DNA of 64,000 bases, taken from Variovorax sp. (GTDB lineage Bacteria; Pseudomonadota; Gammaproteobacteria; Burkholderiales; Burkholderiaceae_C). The stretch is taken from the NCBI GenBank assembly GCA_004210915.1, contig SEGS01000004.1, forward strand, positions 1 through 64,000, written 5' to 3'. The notes below the pieces were generated by a model. It saw nothing but the letters and a program-made list of their open reading frames with translations, was not told the DNA's origin and did no database searches. Numbering within the stretch: position 1 is the first letter of the stretch; each line of letters starts with the position of its first letter. Below are positions 18,018-30,046 of the stretch, in pieces. Made by a program: the position numbers and the translations under genes.

Positions 18018-18144
18018 GGTGCGTCGGTCGGCGCCGGCGGGCGCGCTGCGCGCTATTTTCATGGCAGGCGCAGCGACATCCGTCCGCCGGCAGGCGGGAA
18101 GACCCCGCATCGGCAGGGTTGGGCGTTGGGAGGAAAATTGCGCC

Positions 18145-18819
18145 ATGACCACCTCACTCCACATCGATTTCGTGTCCGACGTGTCCTGCCCATGGTGCGC
18201 CGTCGGCCTCGGCGCGCTCGAGACCGCGCTGAAGAACATTGCGCCCGACATCCAAGCCGAGCTGCGCTTCCAGCCCTTCGAGCTGAACCCGCAGATGCCG
18301 AAGGAAGGCCAGGACACCTTCGAGCACCTGAACGAAAAATACGGCTCCACGCGCGAGCAGCAGGCGCAGATGCGCGACGTGATCCGCGCGCGCGGCGCCG
18401 AGGTGGGCTTCGCGTTCAGTCCCGAAGGGCGACCACGCATCTACAACACCTTCGATGCGCACCGCCTGCTGCATTGGGCCGAGCTGGAAGACGTGGCCAA
18501 GCAGGTGGCGCTGAAGAAGTCGCTGCTCAAGGCGTACTTCACCGACGGGCAGAACCCGTCCGACCCCGAGGTGCTGGTGGCGCTGGCCGCCGCGGCGGGG
18601 CTCGATGCGGCGCGTGCGCGCGAGATCCTGGCGGGCGACGACTACGCGGCGGAAACGCGCGAGCGCGAGCGCATGTACACCGACGCCGGCATCCGCTCGG
18701 TGCCCGCGATCATCATCAACAACGAGCACCTGATCTCGGGCGGCCAACCGGTCGAGGTCTTCGAGCGCGCGCTGCGCCAGATCGCCGGTGCGGCGCCGCA
18801 ACAGGTCGTCACCGCATGA
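18145..18819 (+). CDS. DsbA-family oxidoreductase, FrnE-like
   Basis: 224 residues with no signal peptide, so cytoplasmic. A thioredoxin-fold active site SCPWC lies at about residues 14-18, with the cis-Pro region at RSVPAIIINN near 188. This is the FrnE/2-hydroxychromene-2-carboxylate isomerase-like branch of DsbA proteins. GGAGG lies upstream of the start. The stop overlaps the next start (ATGA), placing it in an operon with nitronate monooxygenase and the esterase. Confidence 0.85.
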   Translation: MTTSLHIDFVSDVSCPWCAVGLGALETALKNIAPDIQAELRFQPFELNPQMPKEGQDTFEHLNEKYGSTREQQAQMRDVIRARGAEVGFAFSPEGRPRIYNTFDAHRLLHWAELEDVAKQVALKKSLLKAYFTDGQNPSDPEVLVALAAAAGLDAARAREILAGDDYAAETRERERMYTDAGIRSVPAIIINNEHLISGGQPVEVFERALRQIAGAAPQQVVTA

Positions 18820-19865
18820 CAGCGTTGCAAGCGCTGCTGGGCACGCGGCTGCCGCTGATTCAGGCGCCGATGGCCGGTGTGCAGGGCAGTGCGCTGGCCA
18901 TCGCGGTCAGCAATGCCGGTGGCCTCGGCTCGTTGCCGTGCGCGATGCTCACGGCCGACACGATCCGCAGCGAGCTTGCCGCCATCCGCGCCGGCACCAA
19001 CGGCCCGTACAACGTCAACTTCTTTTGCCACACGCCGCCCGCGCCGGATGCCGTGCGCGATGCGGCGTGGCGCGACGCGCTGACGCCGTTCTACCGCGCC
19101 TTCGACATCGACCCGACCAGCGTGGGCGCCGGGCCGGGCCGCCACCCGTTCGATGCGGCCGCGGCGGAGGTGCTGGCCGCATTCAAGCCGCCCGTCGTGA
19201 GCTTCCATTTCGGACTGCCCTCGACCGACCTGCTCGCGCAGGTGCGCGGCTGGGGCGCAAAGGTGCTGGCGTCGGCCACGACGCTGGACGAGGCGCTGTG
19301 GCTCGAAGCGAATGGCGCGGACGCGGTCATCGCCCAGGGCCTTGAAGCCGGCGGCCACCGCGGCCATTTCCTGTCGCACGACCTCACGCGGCAACTCGGC
19401 ACTTTCGCGCTGTTGCCGCAGCTGGTGAAGGCGCTCCGCGTGCCCGTGGTTGCGGCGGGCGGCATCGCCGATGCCGAAGGGGTCGCGGCGGCGATGGCGC
19501 TGGGCGCGGCTGGCGTCCAGGTCGGCACCGCGTATTTGCTGTGCCCGGAAGCGACCACGTCGAAGCTGCATCGTGCTGCGCTACAGAGCGACGATGCGCG
19601 GCACACCGCGTTGACCAATCTCTTCACCGGGCGGCCGGCGCGCGGCATCGTCAACCGCGTGATGCGCGAGCTTGGGCCCATCGGCGCGGCTGCACCCGAG
19701 TTCCCGCTCGCCACTTCGGGCATCGCGCCGCTGCGCGCGAAGGCCGAGGCGCAGGGCCTCACCGATTTCACACCGCTGTGGTCGGGCCAGAACGCGACGG
19801 GCTGCCGCGCGGTGCCGGCTGCCGAACTCACCCAGGCGCTGGCCGCCGGCTTCAAGGAACACTGA
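18816..19865 (+). CDS. nitronate monooxygenase, FMN-dependent
   Basis: 349 residues of the 2-nitropropane dioxygenase family (TIM barrel binding FMN). Motifs: LIQAPMAGVQG at the start, NVNFFCHTPP, the class I signature GLEAGGHRGHF near 168-178, and PVVAAGGIADAEGVAAAMALGAAGVQVGTAY. It oxidises alkyl nitronates such as propionate-3-nitronate. The start is fixed by the four-base overlap with the preceding gene. Confidence 0.88.
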   Translation: MTALQALLGTRLPLIQAPMAGVQGSALAIAVSNAGGLGSLPCAMLTADTIRSELAAIRAGTNGPYNVNFFCHTPPAPDAVRDAAWRDALTPFYRAFDIDPTSVGAGPGRHPFDAAAAEVLAAFKPPVVSFHFGLPSTDLLAQVRGWGAKVLASATTLDEALWLEANGADAVIAQGLEAGGHRGHFLSHDLTRQLGTFALLPQLVKALRVPVVAAGGIADAEGVAAAMALGAAGVQVGTAYLLCPEATTSKLHRAALQSDDARHTALTNLFTGRPARGIVNRVMRELGPIGAAAPEFPLATSGIAPLRAKAEAQGLTDFTPLWSGQNATGCRAVPAAELTQALAAGFKEH

Positions 19866-19869
19866 CGTC

Positions 19870-20559
19870 ATGAACCCCACCGAAACCTCTCACGCGCCCG
19901 AACTTCAACTCCCGCTCGAGTTCCTCGCGCATCCGGCCAGCGATGCGTCGGCCGAACCCTGGTTGCTGGTGCTGATGCACGGCGTGGGCAGTCACGAGGG
20001 CGACCTGTTCGGCCTGGCGCATCTGATGCCGCCGCAGTTCCATGTGGTGAGCTTGCGGGCCCCCAACGTGATGGCGCCCGGCGCCTACTCGTGGTTCGAT
20101 TTCCAGGTCGCCGCCGATGGCCATCGCACCATCAACGAAACACAGGAGCGCGAGAGCCGCTTCCTGGTCGGTGAGCTGGTGTCGTCGATCGGCGAGCAAC
20201 TCGGCGTGCCGCCGGCGCGCACGGTCGTCGGCGGCTTCAGCCAGGGCGGGATCATGTCGCTCTCGCTGTTGTTGACGCAGCCGGAAAAGCTGCGCGCGGC
20301 GATGGTCTGGCACAGCCGCTTGCTGCCGCAGGTCGAAGCGCAGGTGGCGCCGCGCGAGGCCTTCGAAGGCAAGGCGCTGTGGGTGAGCCACGGCACGGAC
20401 GACAACGTGATTCCGCTGGCCGCCGCCGAGTACGCGCGCGAGGTGGCGGGCGCGCTGCCGATCGCGATGGCAGGCGGCGACTTCCCCGGCGCACACGAGA
20501 TCCGGCCCGCCGAGCTGCAGCAGAGCGTGGCCTGGCTGAATTCGCTCACGGCCGGTTGA
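19870..20559 (+). CDS. alpha/beta hydrolase, carboxylesterase/phospholipase type
   Basis: 229 residues. It has the short alpha/beta-hydrolase fold of YpfH-like carboxylesterases: oxyanion region MHGVGSHEGDLF, nucleophile elbow GFSQGG near residue 121, Asp in HGTDDNVIP, and His in GAHEI. No signal, so cytoplasmic. It begins 4 bases after the nitronate monooxygenase stop and belongs to that operon. Substrate unknown. Confidence 0.83.
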   Translation: MNPTETSHAPELQLPLEFLAHPASDASAEPWLLVLMHGVGSHEGDLFGLAHLMPPQFHVVSLRAPNVMAPGAYSWFDFQVAADGHRTINETQERESRFLVGELVSSIGEQLGVPPARTVVGGFSQGGIMSLSLLLTQPEKLRAAMVWHSRLLPQVEAQVAPREAFEGKALWVSHGTDDNVIPLAAAEYAREVAGALPIAMAGGDFPGAHEIRPAELQQSVAWLNSLTAG

Positions 20560-20667
20560 GGCCCGCGGCACAGCGCCTCTTCGCTACAAGGCAGCCGGCG
20601 CTTTCTGTTTCCACCCCGTTCACAGGGCGTTACGTGCCAGCGCCGCCACGTGGTTTCCAATGGCCGG

Positions 20668-21552
20668 ATGTCCACGCCGTCCCGCGACCCCACTGAGTTC
20701 CGACCCCGCAACGAATCATCGACCTGGATCGTCATTACGCTGCTCGTGGTGTTGATCGCCGCGGGCGTGGCATGGTGGCGCTGGCAAAAGCCACAGCCGG
20801 TGCCCGCGCCGCCGCCGGTGGCCAGCGGCCCGCAACCGGACAGCGCCGAACCCGATGCGCCGGCCGCAGCGAGCGGACCGCAGAACCCGATCGACGCCTT
20901 GGCCGAACCCGATGCGGTGTTGCCGCCCCTCGCAGAGGCCGACGCGGTCGTCGCCCAACTGCTGGCGGAACTGCTAGGCCAGAAGCCGGTGGCGAACTTC
21001 CTGCAGGTCGACGGTTTTGTCCGCCGCGCAGTGGCGACGGTGGACAACCTCCCGCGCTCGCTGGCGCCGTCGCGCGCATGGCCGGTGCAGCCGACGCCCC
21101 AGCGCTTCACCGTCGACGGAACGGGTGACGCGCTCTCCATCGCGCCCGACAACGCGGCGCGCTACACGGCCTTCGTGCTGTTCGTCGAGTCGGTCGATGT
21201 GGAGAGTGCGGTCACACTTTATGCGCGCATCTATCCGCTGTTCCAGCAGGCCTACGAAGAGTTGGGCTATCCCGGCCGCTACTTCAACGACCGTCTGGTG
21301 GCGGTGCTCGACCACCTGCTGGCAACGCCCGAGCCCGCGGGGCCGTTGCGCGTGAAGCTGACGGAGGTGAAGGGCGATGTGGCGTCGACGCGGCCCTGGG
21401 TGCGCTACGAATTCGTGGATCCGTCGCTCGAGCGGCTGTCGTCCGGGCAGAAAACGCTGGTGCGCATGGGGCCCGTGAACCAGCGGCGGTTGAAGGCGCG
21501 GCTCGCCGAAATCCGCAGCCAGGTGGCGACCGGAAGCATGGCGAAGCGATAG
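20668..21552 (+). CDS. DUF3014 family membrane-anchored protein
   Basis: 294 residues. A single N-terminal membrane segment (about 19-38), a Pro/Ala-rich linker, then a globular DUF3014-like domain: NFLQVDGFVRRAVATVDNL, RFTVDGTG, RYTAFVLFVESVD and YARIYPLFQQAYEELGYPG. The C-terminal domain is probably periplasmic. Function unknown. The start at 20668 is preferred because it gives a short N-terminus before the membrane segment. Confidence 0.78.
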   Translation: MSTPSRDPTEFRPRNESSTWIVITLLVVLIAAGVAWWRWQKPQPVPAPPPVASGPQPDSAEPDAPAAASGPQNPIDALAEPDAVLPPLAEADAVVAQLLAELLGQKPVANFLQVDGFVRRAVATVDNLPRSLAPSRAWPVQPTPQRFTVDGTGDALSIAPDNAARYTAFVLFVESVDVESAVTLYARIYPLFQQAYEELGYPGRYFNDRLVAVLDHLLATPEPAGPLRVKLTEVKGDVASTRPWVRYEFVDPSLERLSSGQKTLVRMGPVNQRRLKARLAEIRSQVATGSMAKR

Positions 21553-21563
21553 CAGAATGCGGC

Positions 21564-22838
21564 ATGGATTCCGCCCAACCCGCAGCCCCTGACGCACCTG
21601 CCGGACCGGCTGTCGGCGATGACGCGTTCGCCCACGCCCGAACCCATTTCATCGAAGGCCTGGCCGCACTCGAGGTCGGCCGCGTCGAGGATGCGGAGCA
21701 CTCTTTTGTCGCGTCGCTGACGCATGTGCCTGGCCACATCTCGACGCTGATCAACCTTGCGGCCACGCGGCTGGCGCTTGGTCGGCCCGAGGGCGCGATC
21801 GAGGCCGCGGCGCAGGTGCTCGCGGCCGAGCCCGACAACGCCGAAGCCTGGTTCCATCACGCGACGGCACTTGGCCAACTCGGCCGCCATGCTGAAGCGC
21901 TGGCGGGCTGGGACGCGGCGCTCAAAGCCGGCGGCCCGGCCGGCCCAATCTGGCTGCGGCACGGGCAGACCCTGCAGGCGCTCGATCGGCCACTGCCGGC
22001 GCTCGCGTCCTACGACCGCGCGGTCGAGGCCGATCCCACGCTGGTCCAGGCTTGGACCAACCGCGGCAACATCCTGCGCGAGATGCATCGCCTGGGCGAA
22101 GCGGCCGAGGCTTTTCGCGAGGCGCTGGCGCAGGGCGGCGATCCCGACCTGCACGGTTATTACCTTGCCTCGCTGGGTGCGCATGTGGCGCCCTCCGCCG
22201 CACCGGCAGCGTATGTCCAGACGCTGTTCGACGACTACGCCGCGCAGTTCGATGCGCACCTGGTCGGCACGCTCCACTACAGCGCGCACCTCACGCTGAC
22301 CGAGCCGCTCGGCACGCTGGGCCGCGTGCCTTACGCCTCGGCGCTCGACCTGGGTTGCGGCACCGGCCTGTGCGGGCCACGGGTCAAGCGCATCGCGCGC
22401 CGGCTCGACGGTGTCGATTTGTCGGCCGGCATGCTGGCCCGCGCCGACGCGCTGGGCGTGTACGACACGCTGACGCAGGCCGACATCGTCGCGCACCTGA
22501 CCGCCCTGGCGGAAACTTCGGCGCGGCACGACCTCGTGCTGGCGGCCGACCTGTTCATCTACATCGGCGACCTGGCGCCAGTGTTCGCAGGCGTGCGCCG
22601 CGTGATCGCGCCGCGCGGCGTGTTCTGCTTTTCGGCGGAACTGGCCGACAACGACAAGCAGGACTTCCAGTTGCTCAACAGCTTGCGCTTTGCGCACTCC
22701 GAGCGCTACCTGCATGCGCTGGCTGCGCGCCATGGCTTCGAGGTGCTGCGGGCCGATCAGGCGCCGATCCGCGAGGAGCAGCGCATGTCGATCCCCGGCA
22801 TCTTCATGTACCTGACGCCCTTGGGCACCGCGGACTGA
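21564..22838 (+). CDS. TPR-repeat protein with SAM-dependent methyltransferase domain
   Basis: 424 residues. The first half (about 25-205) has tandem tetratricopeptide repeats, for example AEAWFHHATALGQLGRHAEALAGWDAAL. The second half is a class I methyltransferase, with motif I DLGCGTGLCG near residue 259. The methyl acceptor is unknown; TPR-fused methyltransferases of this sort often modify proteins. It follows DUF3014 by 11 bases and converges on gcvP. Confidence 0.83.
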   Translation: MDSAQPAAPDAPAGPAVGDDAFAHARTHFIEGLAALEVGRVEDAEHSFVASLTHVPGHISTLINLAATRLALGRPEGAIEAAAQVLAAEPDNAEAWFHHATALGQLGRHAEALAGWDAALKAGGPAGPIWLRHGQTLQALDRPLPALASYDRAVEADPTLVQAWTNRGNILREMHRLGEAAEAFREALAQGGDPDLHGYYLASLGAHVAPSAAPAAYVQTLFDDYAAQFDAHLVGTLHYSAHLTLTEPLGTLGRVPYASALDLGCGTGLCGPRVKRIARRLDGVDLSAGMLARADALGVYDTLTQADIVAHLTALAETSARHDLVLAADLFIYIGDLAPVFAGVRRVIAPRGVFCFSAELADNDKQDFQLLNSLRFAHSERYLHALAARHGFEVLRADQAPIREEQRMSIPGIFMYLTPLGTAD

Positions 22839-22877
22839 TGCGGCGGCGCGGCGCTGGCTTTTCGAGTCCAGTTCCGC

Positions 22878-25778
<2,901 letters not shown>

Positions 25779-25810
25779 GGCGGCAGGGGCTCGGCTCGGG
25801 CAGGTGGAGA

Positions 25811-26185
25811 TCAGGATTCGGCAGCGAACTTGTCGTAGTCGGCCGCGTCGAGCAGCGCTTCAATTTGCGCCGGCTCGCTCAGCTTGACCTTGAAGAACCA
25901 GCCCGCGGCCAGCGGGTCGCTGTTGGCCAGCGACGGATCGGCGCGCAGCGCCTCGTTCACTTCGGTGATCTCGCCCGACACGGGCATGAACACATCGGCC
26001 GCAGCCTTGACCGACTCGACCACGCCGGCAACTTCACCCTGCGCAAAGGTCGCGCCGACGGCCGGCAGGTCGACGAACACCACATCGCCCAGCGCATCCT
26101 GCGCATGGACGGTGATGCCGACGGTGGCGGCATCGCTGCCGGTGGACTGGACCCACTCGTGGTCCCGGGTGTACTTGATGGTCAT
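25811..26185 (-). CDS. gcvH: glycine cleavage system H protein
   Basis: 124 residues, standard size. It carries the lipoyl group between P, T and L proteins. The lipoylated lysine is K60 in [10 protein letters not shown]. The start at 26185 (MTIKYT) has GAGGAG upstream, which excludes the six-residue longer frame. It lies between gcvT and gcvP in one operon. Confidence 0.95.
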   Translation of the reverse strand: MTIKYTRDHEWVQSTGSDAATVGITVHAQDALGDVVFVDLPAVGATFAQGEVAGVVESVKAAADVFMPVSGEITEVNEALRADPSLANSDPLAAGWFFKVKLSEPAQIEALLDAADYDKFAAES

Positions 26186-26229
26186 GGAAAGCTCCTCAAA
26201 CAAATGAATGGGGTGGATGTCGAACGCGT

Positions 26230-27438
26230 TCAGCCTCTGAAGTATCGGGTCGGGACGAAAGGCATCGCCGTGACTTCCATGGGCACCGGCTTGCCGCGCA
26301 CGATCGCCTGCAGCCGCGTGCCGGGGGCCGAGAAGGCCATGGCCACGTAGCCCATCGCGATCGGGCGGTCGGCCGTGGGACCGAGCAGGCCGCTCGTGAC
26401 CTGGCCGATGGCCTGGCCCTCGAAGGATTCGAGCAGCGTGCCGTCGCGCACGGGGATGCGCTCCAGCGCCACCAGGCCAACGCGCTTGCGCGTCAGCGTG
26501 GTGTGGTCATCGAGGTCGCCGGCCGCTGCCAACTGCGCCAGTACCTTGCCGGCGCCCGGGAAGCCGCCCGCGCGCGCCCCGCCGGCGCGGCGCACCTTCT
26601 GCATCGCCCAGTTCAGCGCCGCTTCGACGGGCGTGGTCGTCTCGTCGATGTCTTGGCCGTAGAGACACAGGCCGGCTTCCAGCCGCAAGGAATTGCGCGC
26701 GCCCAGGCCGACGGGTTGCACCTCCGGCTGCGCGAGCAGCAGGCGGGCCAGCGCCTCGGCGTCGCCGGCCTTCACCGAAATCTCAAAGCCGTCTTCGCCG
26801 GTGTAGCCGCTGCGGGTGACGAAAGCAGGAATGCCACCGATCTGCACCGCGCCGCCCGTCATGAAGACGAAGCGCTCGACGCCCGGCGACAGCCGCGCGA
26901 GCGTGGCGGCGGCCTGTGGGCCCTGCAGCGCGAGCAGCGCGTGGTCGGGCATGGGCTGCACGTCGCAGCGCGCGCCGATGTGCGCCTGGATGTGTGCCAG
27001 GTCGGCCACCTTGCAGGCGCCGTTGACGATCACGAAGAGCGAGCCATGGCCCTCGTTGAAGAACATCAGGTCGTCAAGGATGCCGCCGGCGTCGTTCAGC
27101 AGCAGGCCGTAGCGCTGCTTGCCAGGCGCCAGGTCGATGACGTCGACCGGCATCAGCGTCTCGAGGGCAGCGGCAGCGTCGGGACCGACCAGGCGCAGCT
27201 GACCCATGTGCGAAATGTCGAACAGGCCAGCGGCCGTGCGGGTGTGCCTGTGCTCGGCCATCAACCCGGCCGGGTACTGCACCGGCATGGCGTAGCTCGC
27301 GAAGGGCACCATGCGTGCGCCGAGCTCGACGTGCAGGTCGTACAGCGGGGTCTTTTGCAGCGGCGTGTCGGAAGCGGCGGAAGCAGCGGCCATGGGGCTT
27401 TTTCGGTCAGGGGCAGTCGAATCCATGACGCAAGTCAT
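26230..27438 (-). CDS. gcvT: glycine cleavage system aminomethyltransferase, T protein
   Basis: 402 residues as given. It transfers the methylene group from GcvH to tetrahydrofolate and releases ammonia. Family motifs: GLFDISHMGQ, GGILDDLMFF, RSGYTGEDGFEI and GLGARNSLRLEAGLCLYG. The start at 27438 is chosen because AGGGG sits 7 bases upstream, directly after the riboswitch. Later ATGs at 27426 and 27393 are possible and would remove 4 or 15 residues that are not conserved in the family. Confidence 0.93.
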   Translation of the reverse strand: MTCVMDSTAPDRKSPMAAASAASDTPLQKTPLYDLHVELGARMVPFASYAMPVQYPAGLMAEHRHTRTAAGLFDISHMGQLRLVGPDAAAALETLMPVDVIDLAPGKQRYGLLLNDAGGILDDLMFFNEGHGSLFVIVNGACKVADLAHIQAHIGARCDVQPMPDHALLALQGPQAAATLARLSPGVERFVFMTGGAVQIGGIPAFVTRSGYTGEDGFEISVKAGDAEALARLLLAQPEVQPVGLGARNSLRLEAGLCLYGQDIDETTTPVEAALNWAMQKVRRAGGARAGGFPGAGKVLAQLAAAGDLDDHTTLTRKRVGLVALERIPVRDGTLLESFEGQAIGQVTSGLLGPTADRPIAMGYVAMAFSAPGTRLQAIVRGKPVPMEVTAMPFVPTRYFRG

Positions 27439-27448
27439 GGGCCACCCC

Positions 27449-27560
27449 TGCTGTCCCTGGTACCTGAGAGATTCGCCCCACGATCGGGGTTTGCTCCTTC
27501 GGCGGACCCGCGCCGCGCGGTCCCCTCGACTTTCGTGCGTTGGCGGGGCGCTCTCCTGAC
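27449..27560 (-). promoter_or_regulatory. glycine riboswitch controlling gcvTHP
   Basis: On the minus strand the leader shows the glycine aptamer consensus in order: GGAGAGCG near 27556, GCCGAAGGAGCAA near 27490-27502, and GAATCTCTCAGGTACCAGGGACAG ending near 27451. I see one aptamer, not the tandem pair. It ends next to the AGGGG ribosome site of gcvT, so control of translation start is more likely than termination. Glycine binding normally switches gcv genes on. Confidence 0.9.
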
Positions 27561-27603
27561 CCGGGCGAGTGTACGAGATTCGATCGCCAGCCGCGCTGCA
27601 GGA

Positions 27604-28116
27604 TCAGTGCAGATCGAGCGGCAGCAGCTTGTCCAGCCGCTCGCGCACCGAGGCTGCGCGCTCGGCGCCCGCGGCCTGCTCGATCGCCAACAGCATGCGC
27701 TGCGCGACCGCCAGCATCGAGGCGCGATCGCGCGACGCGCGCAGGGCGTCGCGCAACTCGCTGGCCGCCGCCGGATCGCGCCGCGCGAACATGCGCTCGC
27801 ACAGGTCGAACAGGAACATGCGTGCCGAGGCGAGGGAGCGCTGGCCGTCGAAGCGGTCTGCGGCGACGGGCGCCGGCGGGAGGACGTCCGCCGCCGGCGC
27901 GACAGTGATCGGGGTTGCCGGAAATGCCAGATAGCCGGTGGTCACGAGGTTCTGCGCGATGCGCCGGGCCTCGTCCCGGTCGGCGAACAGCGGAACAAAG
28001 TCGGTCATGCTTCGCTGGCCGTCGGCCATCAGCAGCAGCGCGCGCTCGCGCTGTGTCAGCGTGCGGCGGCCGGGGCGCAGTTCGTCGAAGGCCTTGTCGG
28101 TTTTGCTGAAGAACAT
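27604..28116 (-). CDS. hypothetical cytoplasmic protein
   Basis: 170 residues beginning MFFSKTDKAFDELRPG. The N-terminal part (LTQRERALLLMADGQRSMTDFVPLF, then DEARRIAQNLVTTGYL) looks like a winged-helix domain; an alanine-rich linker and a helical C-terminal part follow. I do not recognise a family. The start at 28116 lacks a strong ribosome site, and 24 more residues are open upstream. It stands between the gcv leader and the TRAP genes. Confidence 0.55.
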   Translation of the reverse strand: MFFSKTDKAFDELRPGRRTLTQRERALLLMADGQRSMTDFVPLFADRDEARRIAQNLVTTGYLAFPATPITVAPAADVLPPAPVAADRFDGQRSLASARMFLFDLCERMFARRDPAAASELRDALRASRDRASMLAVAQRMLLAIEQAAGAERAASVRERLDKLLPLDLH

Positions 28117-28195
28117 GGGATGCAGGCGAATGAAAGGCTCGCCAGCATCGGGTCGGGGCGTGACAGCGGCATGAAGGCCGCCGCACACCCCGGCA

Positions 28196-29473
28196 CTACC
28201 TCGCGTAGACGAGGTCCCGCAGCGCGAGCGATATCCAGGGCACGTAGGTGATCACCATCAGGCAGCCGAGAATGACGAGCACGAACGGAATCAGGTGGCC
28301 GACGATCCGGTCGAGCGAGATGCGCGCCACGGTGCAGGCCGCGAACAGGTTCACGCCGAAGGGCGGGGTGATCATGCCGAGCGCGAGGTTGACCACCATG
28401 ATCAGCCCGAAGTGCACCGGGTCGATCCCGAAGTGCATCGCCACCGGCGCCAGGATCGGCGCCAGCACGATGATGGCCGCGCTAGTCTCGATGAACATGC
28501 CGATGATGAAGAGCGCGGCGTTCACGCCCAGCAGGAACATCGCGGGCGACTTCAGCACTTCCTGCAGCCAGTGGCCGATCGCATCCGGCACACCCGCGCG
28601 CGTCAGAAGGAACGCGAAGAGGCCGGCATTGGCGATGATGAACATGATCACCGCCGACGACAGGACCGACTTGCGCAGGATCGTGTAGAGGTCAGCCAGC
28701 TTGATTTCGCGGTAGATCACCACGCCGACGATGAGCGCGTAGAGCACTGCCACCGCCGAGGCCTCCGTCGGCGTGAAGATGCCCCCATAGATGCCGCCGA
28801 GGATGATCACGGGCATCAACAATGCCCAGCCGGCTTGCCACAGTGCGCGCCCGAAGGGCAGGCGGCCGTCGCCATCGTTCTTGCCCCAGCCCTTCCACTT
28901 GCAGAACGCCCAGACGAACAGCATCAATGACAGGCTGATGAGGATGCCAGGGCCGAAACCGGCGATGAACAACTCGCCGATCGACACTTCGGCGCTTACG
29001 CCGTACAGGATCAACGGGATCGACGGCGGGATGATCACCCCGAGCTCGGCGCTGGTCGCCTGCAGAGCCGCGGCATAGCTGGTGGGATAGCCGTGCTTGA
29101 TCAGCGCGGGAATCAGGATGGCGCCGATCGCGAAGGTGGTGGCCACCGAAGAGCCCGAAACGGCGGCGAAGATCATGCAGGTGAGCACGCACGTCATCGG
29201 CAGCCCACCCTGCACACCGCCGACGATGCTCTTGGCAAATTCCACGAGCCGGCGGGAAATGCCGCCCGTTTCCATCAGGTTGCCCGCCAGGATGAAGAAC
29301 GGAATGGCCGCGAGCGGAAACTTGTTGATCGAGTTGAACATCTCCTTGGCGGAGATGAGCATGTTGGCGTTCGACACCTGCAGCCCGAGGATCGATGCCA
29401 GGCCGATCGACACGGCCACGGAAACCGACAGTGCGAAGCACAGCACCATCGTCAGGATCATGATCGGGGTCAT
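28196..29473 (-). CDS. TRAP transporter large permease, DctM type
   Basis: 425 residues, strongly hydrophobic, about 12 membrane segments. DctM features: FPLAAIPFFILAGNLMETGGISRRL, AAVSGSSVATTFAIG, IPPSIPLILYG and GMITPPFGVNLF. It is the sodium-coupled transport subunit working with DctQ and a periplasmic DctP receptor. The start at 29473 overlaps the DctQ stop by four bases. Confidence 0.92.
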   Translation of the reverse strand: MTPIMILTMVLCFALSVSVAVSIGLASILGLQVSNANMLISAKEMFNSINKFPLAAIPFFILAGNLMETGGISRRLVEFAKSIVGGVQGGLPMTCVLTCMIFAAVSGSSVATTFAIGAILIPALIKHGYPTSYAAALQATSAELGVIIPPSIPLILYGVSAEVSIGELFIAGFGPGILISLSLMLFVWAFCKWKGWGKNDGDGRLPFGRALWQAGWALLMPVIILGGIYGGIFTPTEASAVAVLYALIVGVVIYREIKLADLYTILRKSVLSSAVIMFIIANAGLFAFLLTRAGVPDAIGHWLQEVLKSPAMFLLGVNAALFIIGMFIETSAAIIVLAPILAPVAMHFGIDPVHFGLIMVVNLALGMITPPFGVNLFAACTVARISLDRIVGHLIPFVLVILGCLMVITYVPWISLALRDLVYAR

Positions 29474-29964
29474 TGCGCGGTCTCCAGTTCGAGCCGCTTC
29501 GGGTCGAGGTAATTGCCAAGGATGCCGAACAGGCTGAAGACGGCGCCCACCGGCAACGCGAGATAGGCCCAGACCATCGAGATGCTTTCCAGGCCGGCCA
29601 TCGACTGCACGCGCCCACGCATTGCGTAGTCCCACCCGTACCAGAGAATGACCAGCATCAAGGCCAGCGCAGCGACGCTGACGACCGCATCGAGGATGCG
29701 CCGGACGCGCGGCGAGCTCCAACGGTAGAGCACATCGACACTGACCATCGCGCCCTGCCGGAAGGCCATCGGAATACCGAGGAACACCATCCAGATCAGG
29801 CTCACGCGGATCAGGATCTCGCTCCATTCAGCCGGCTGTTCGAGCACGAAGCGCATGATGATCTGGAACACGCCGAGCGCCGACGCGACGACCAGCATCA
29901 GGCAGGCCGTCACCATCGAGGCCCAGGTGGTCCATCGCTCGATGCCAAGGAATTTGTCTTTCAT
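29470..29964 (-). CDS. TRAP transporter small permease, DctQ type
   Basis: 164 residues with four membrane segments. The typical FQIIMRFVLEQPAEWSEILIRV and MAFRQGAMVSVDVL patterns are present. It is the scaffold partner of DctM. It is separated from dctP by 82 bases containing two hairpins and overlaps dctM by ATGA. Confidence 0.9.
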   Translation of the reverse strand: MKDKFLGIERWTTWASMVTACLMLVVASALGVFQIIMRFVLEQPAEWSEILIRVSLIWMVFLGIPMAFRQGAMVSVDVLYRWSSPRVRRILDAVVSVAALALMLVILWYGWDYAMRGRVQSMAGLESISMVWAYLALPVGAVFSLFGILGNYLDPKRLELETAQ

Positions 29965-29987
29965 CGGAATCCGTGAAGTTGCAAATG

Positions 29988-30040
29988 AAAACGCCCGTCA
30001 GGACAGGCTGAACGGGCGCGGGGTGCTACAGGACTGTAGC
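29988..30040 (-). terminator. tandem hairpins between dctP and dctQ (attenuator)
   Basis: Reading the minus strand after dctP, a perfect 6-bp stem with a 4-base loop comes first (GCTACA/TGTAGC, 30025-30040). A second hairpin follows (CGCCCGT/ACGGGCG, 29992-30018, extendable by CAG/CTG) and runs into TTTT at 29988-29991. This is a partial terminator or mRNA-stabilising element that would leave more receptor than membrane subunits. Confidence 0.7.
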
Positions 30041-30046
30041 CGCGGG

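Noticed and set aside
18816-19865. A giant open frame running through the glycoside hydrolase and FrnE genes into the nitronate monooxygenase
   Set aside because: Only the part from 18816 is protein-like; upstream it is an Arg/His-rich antisense shadow.
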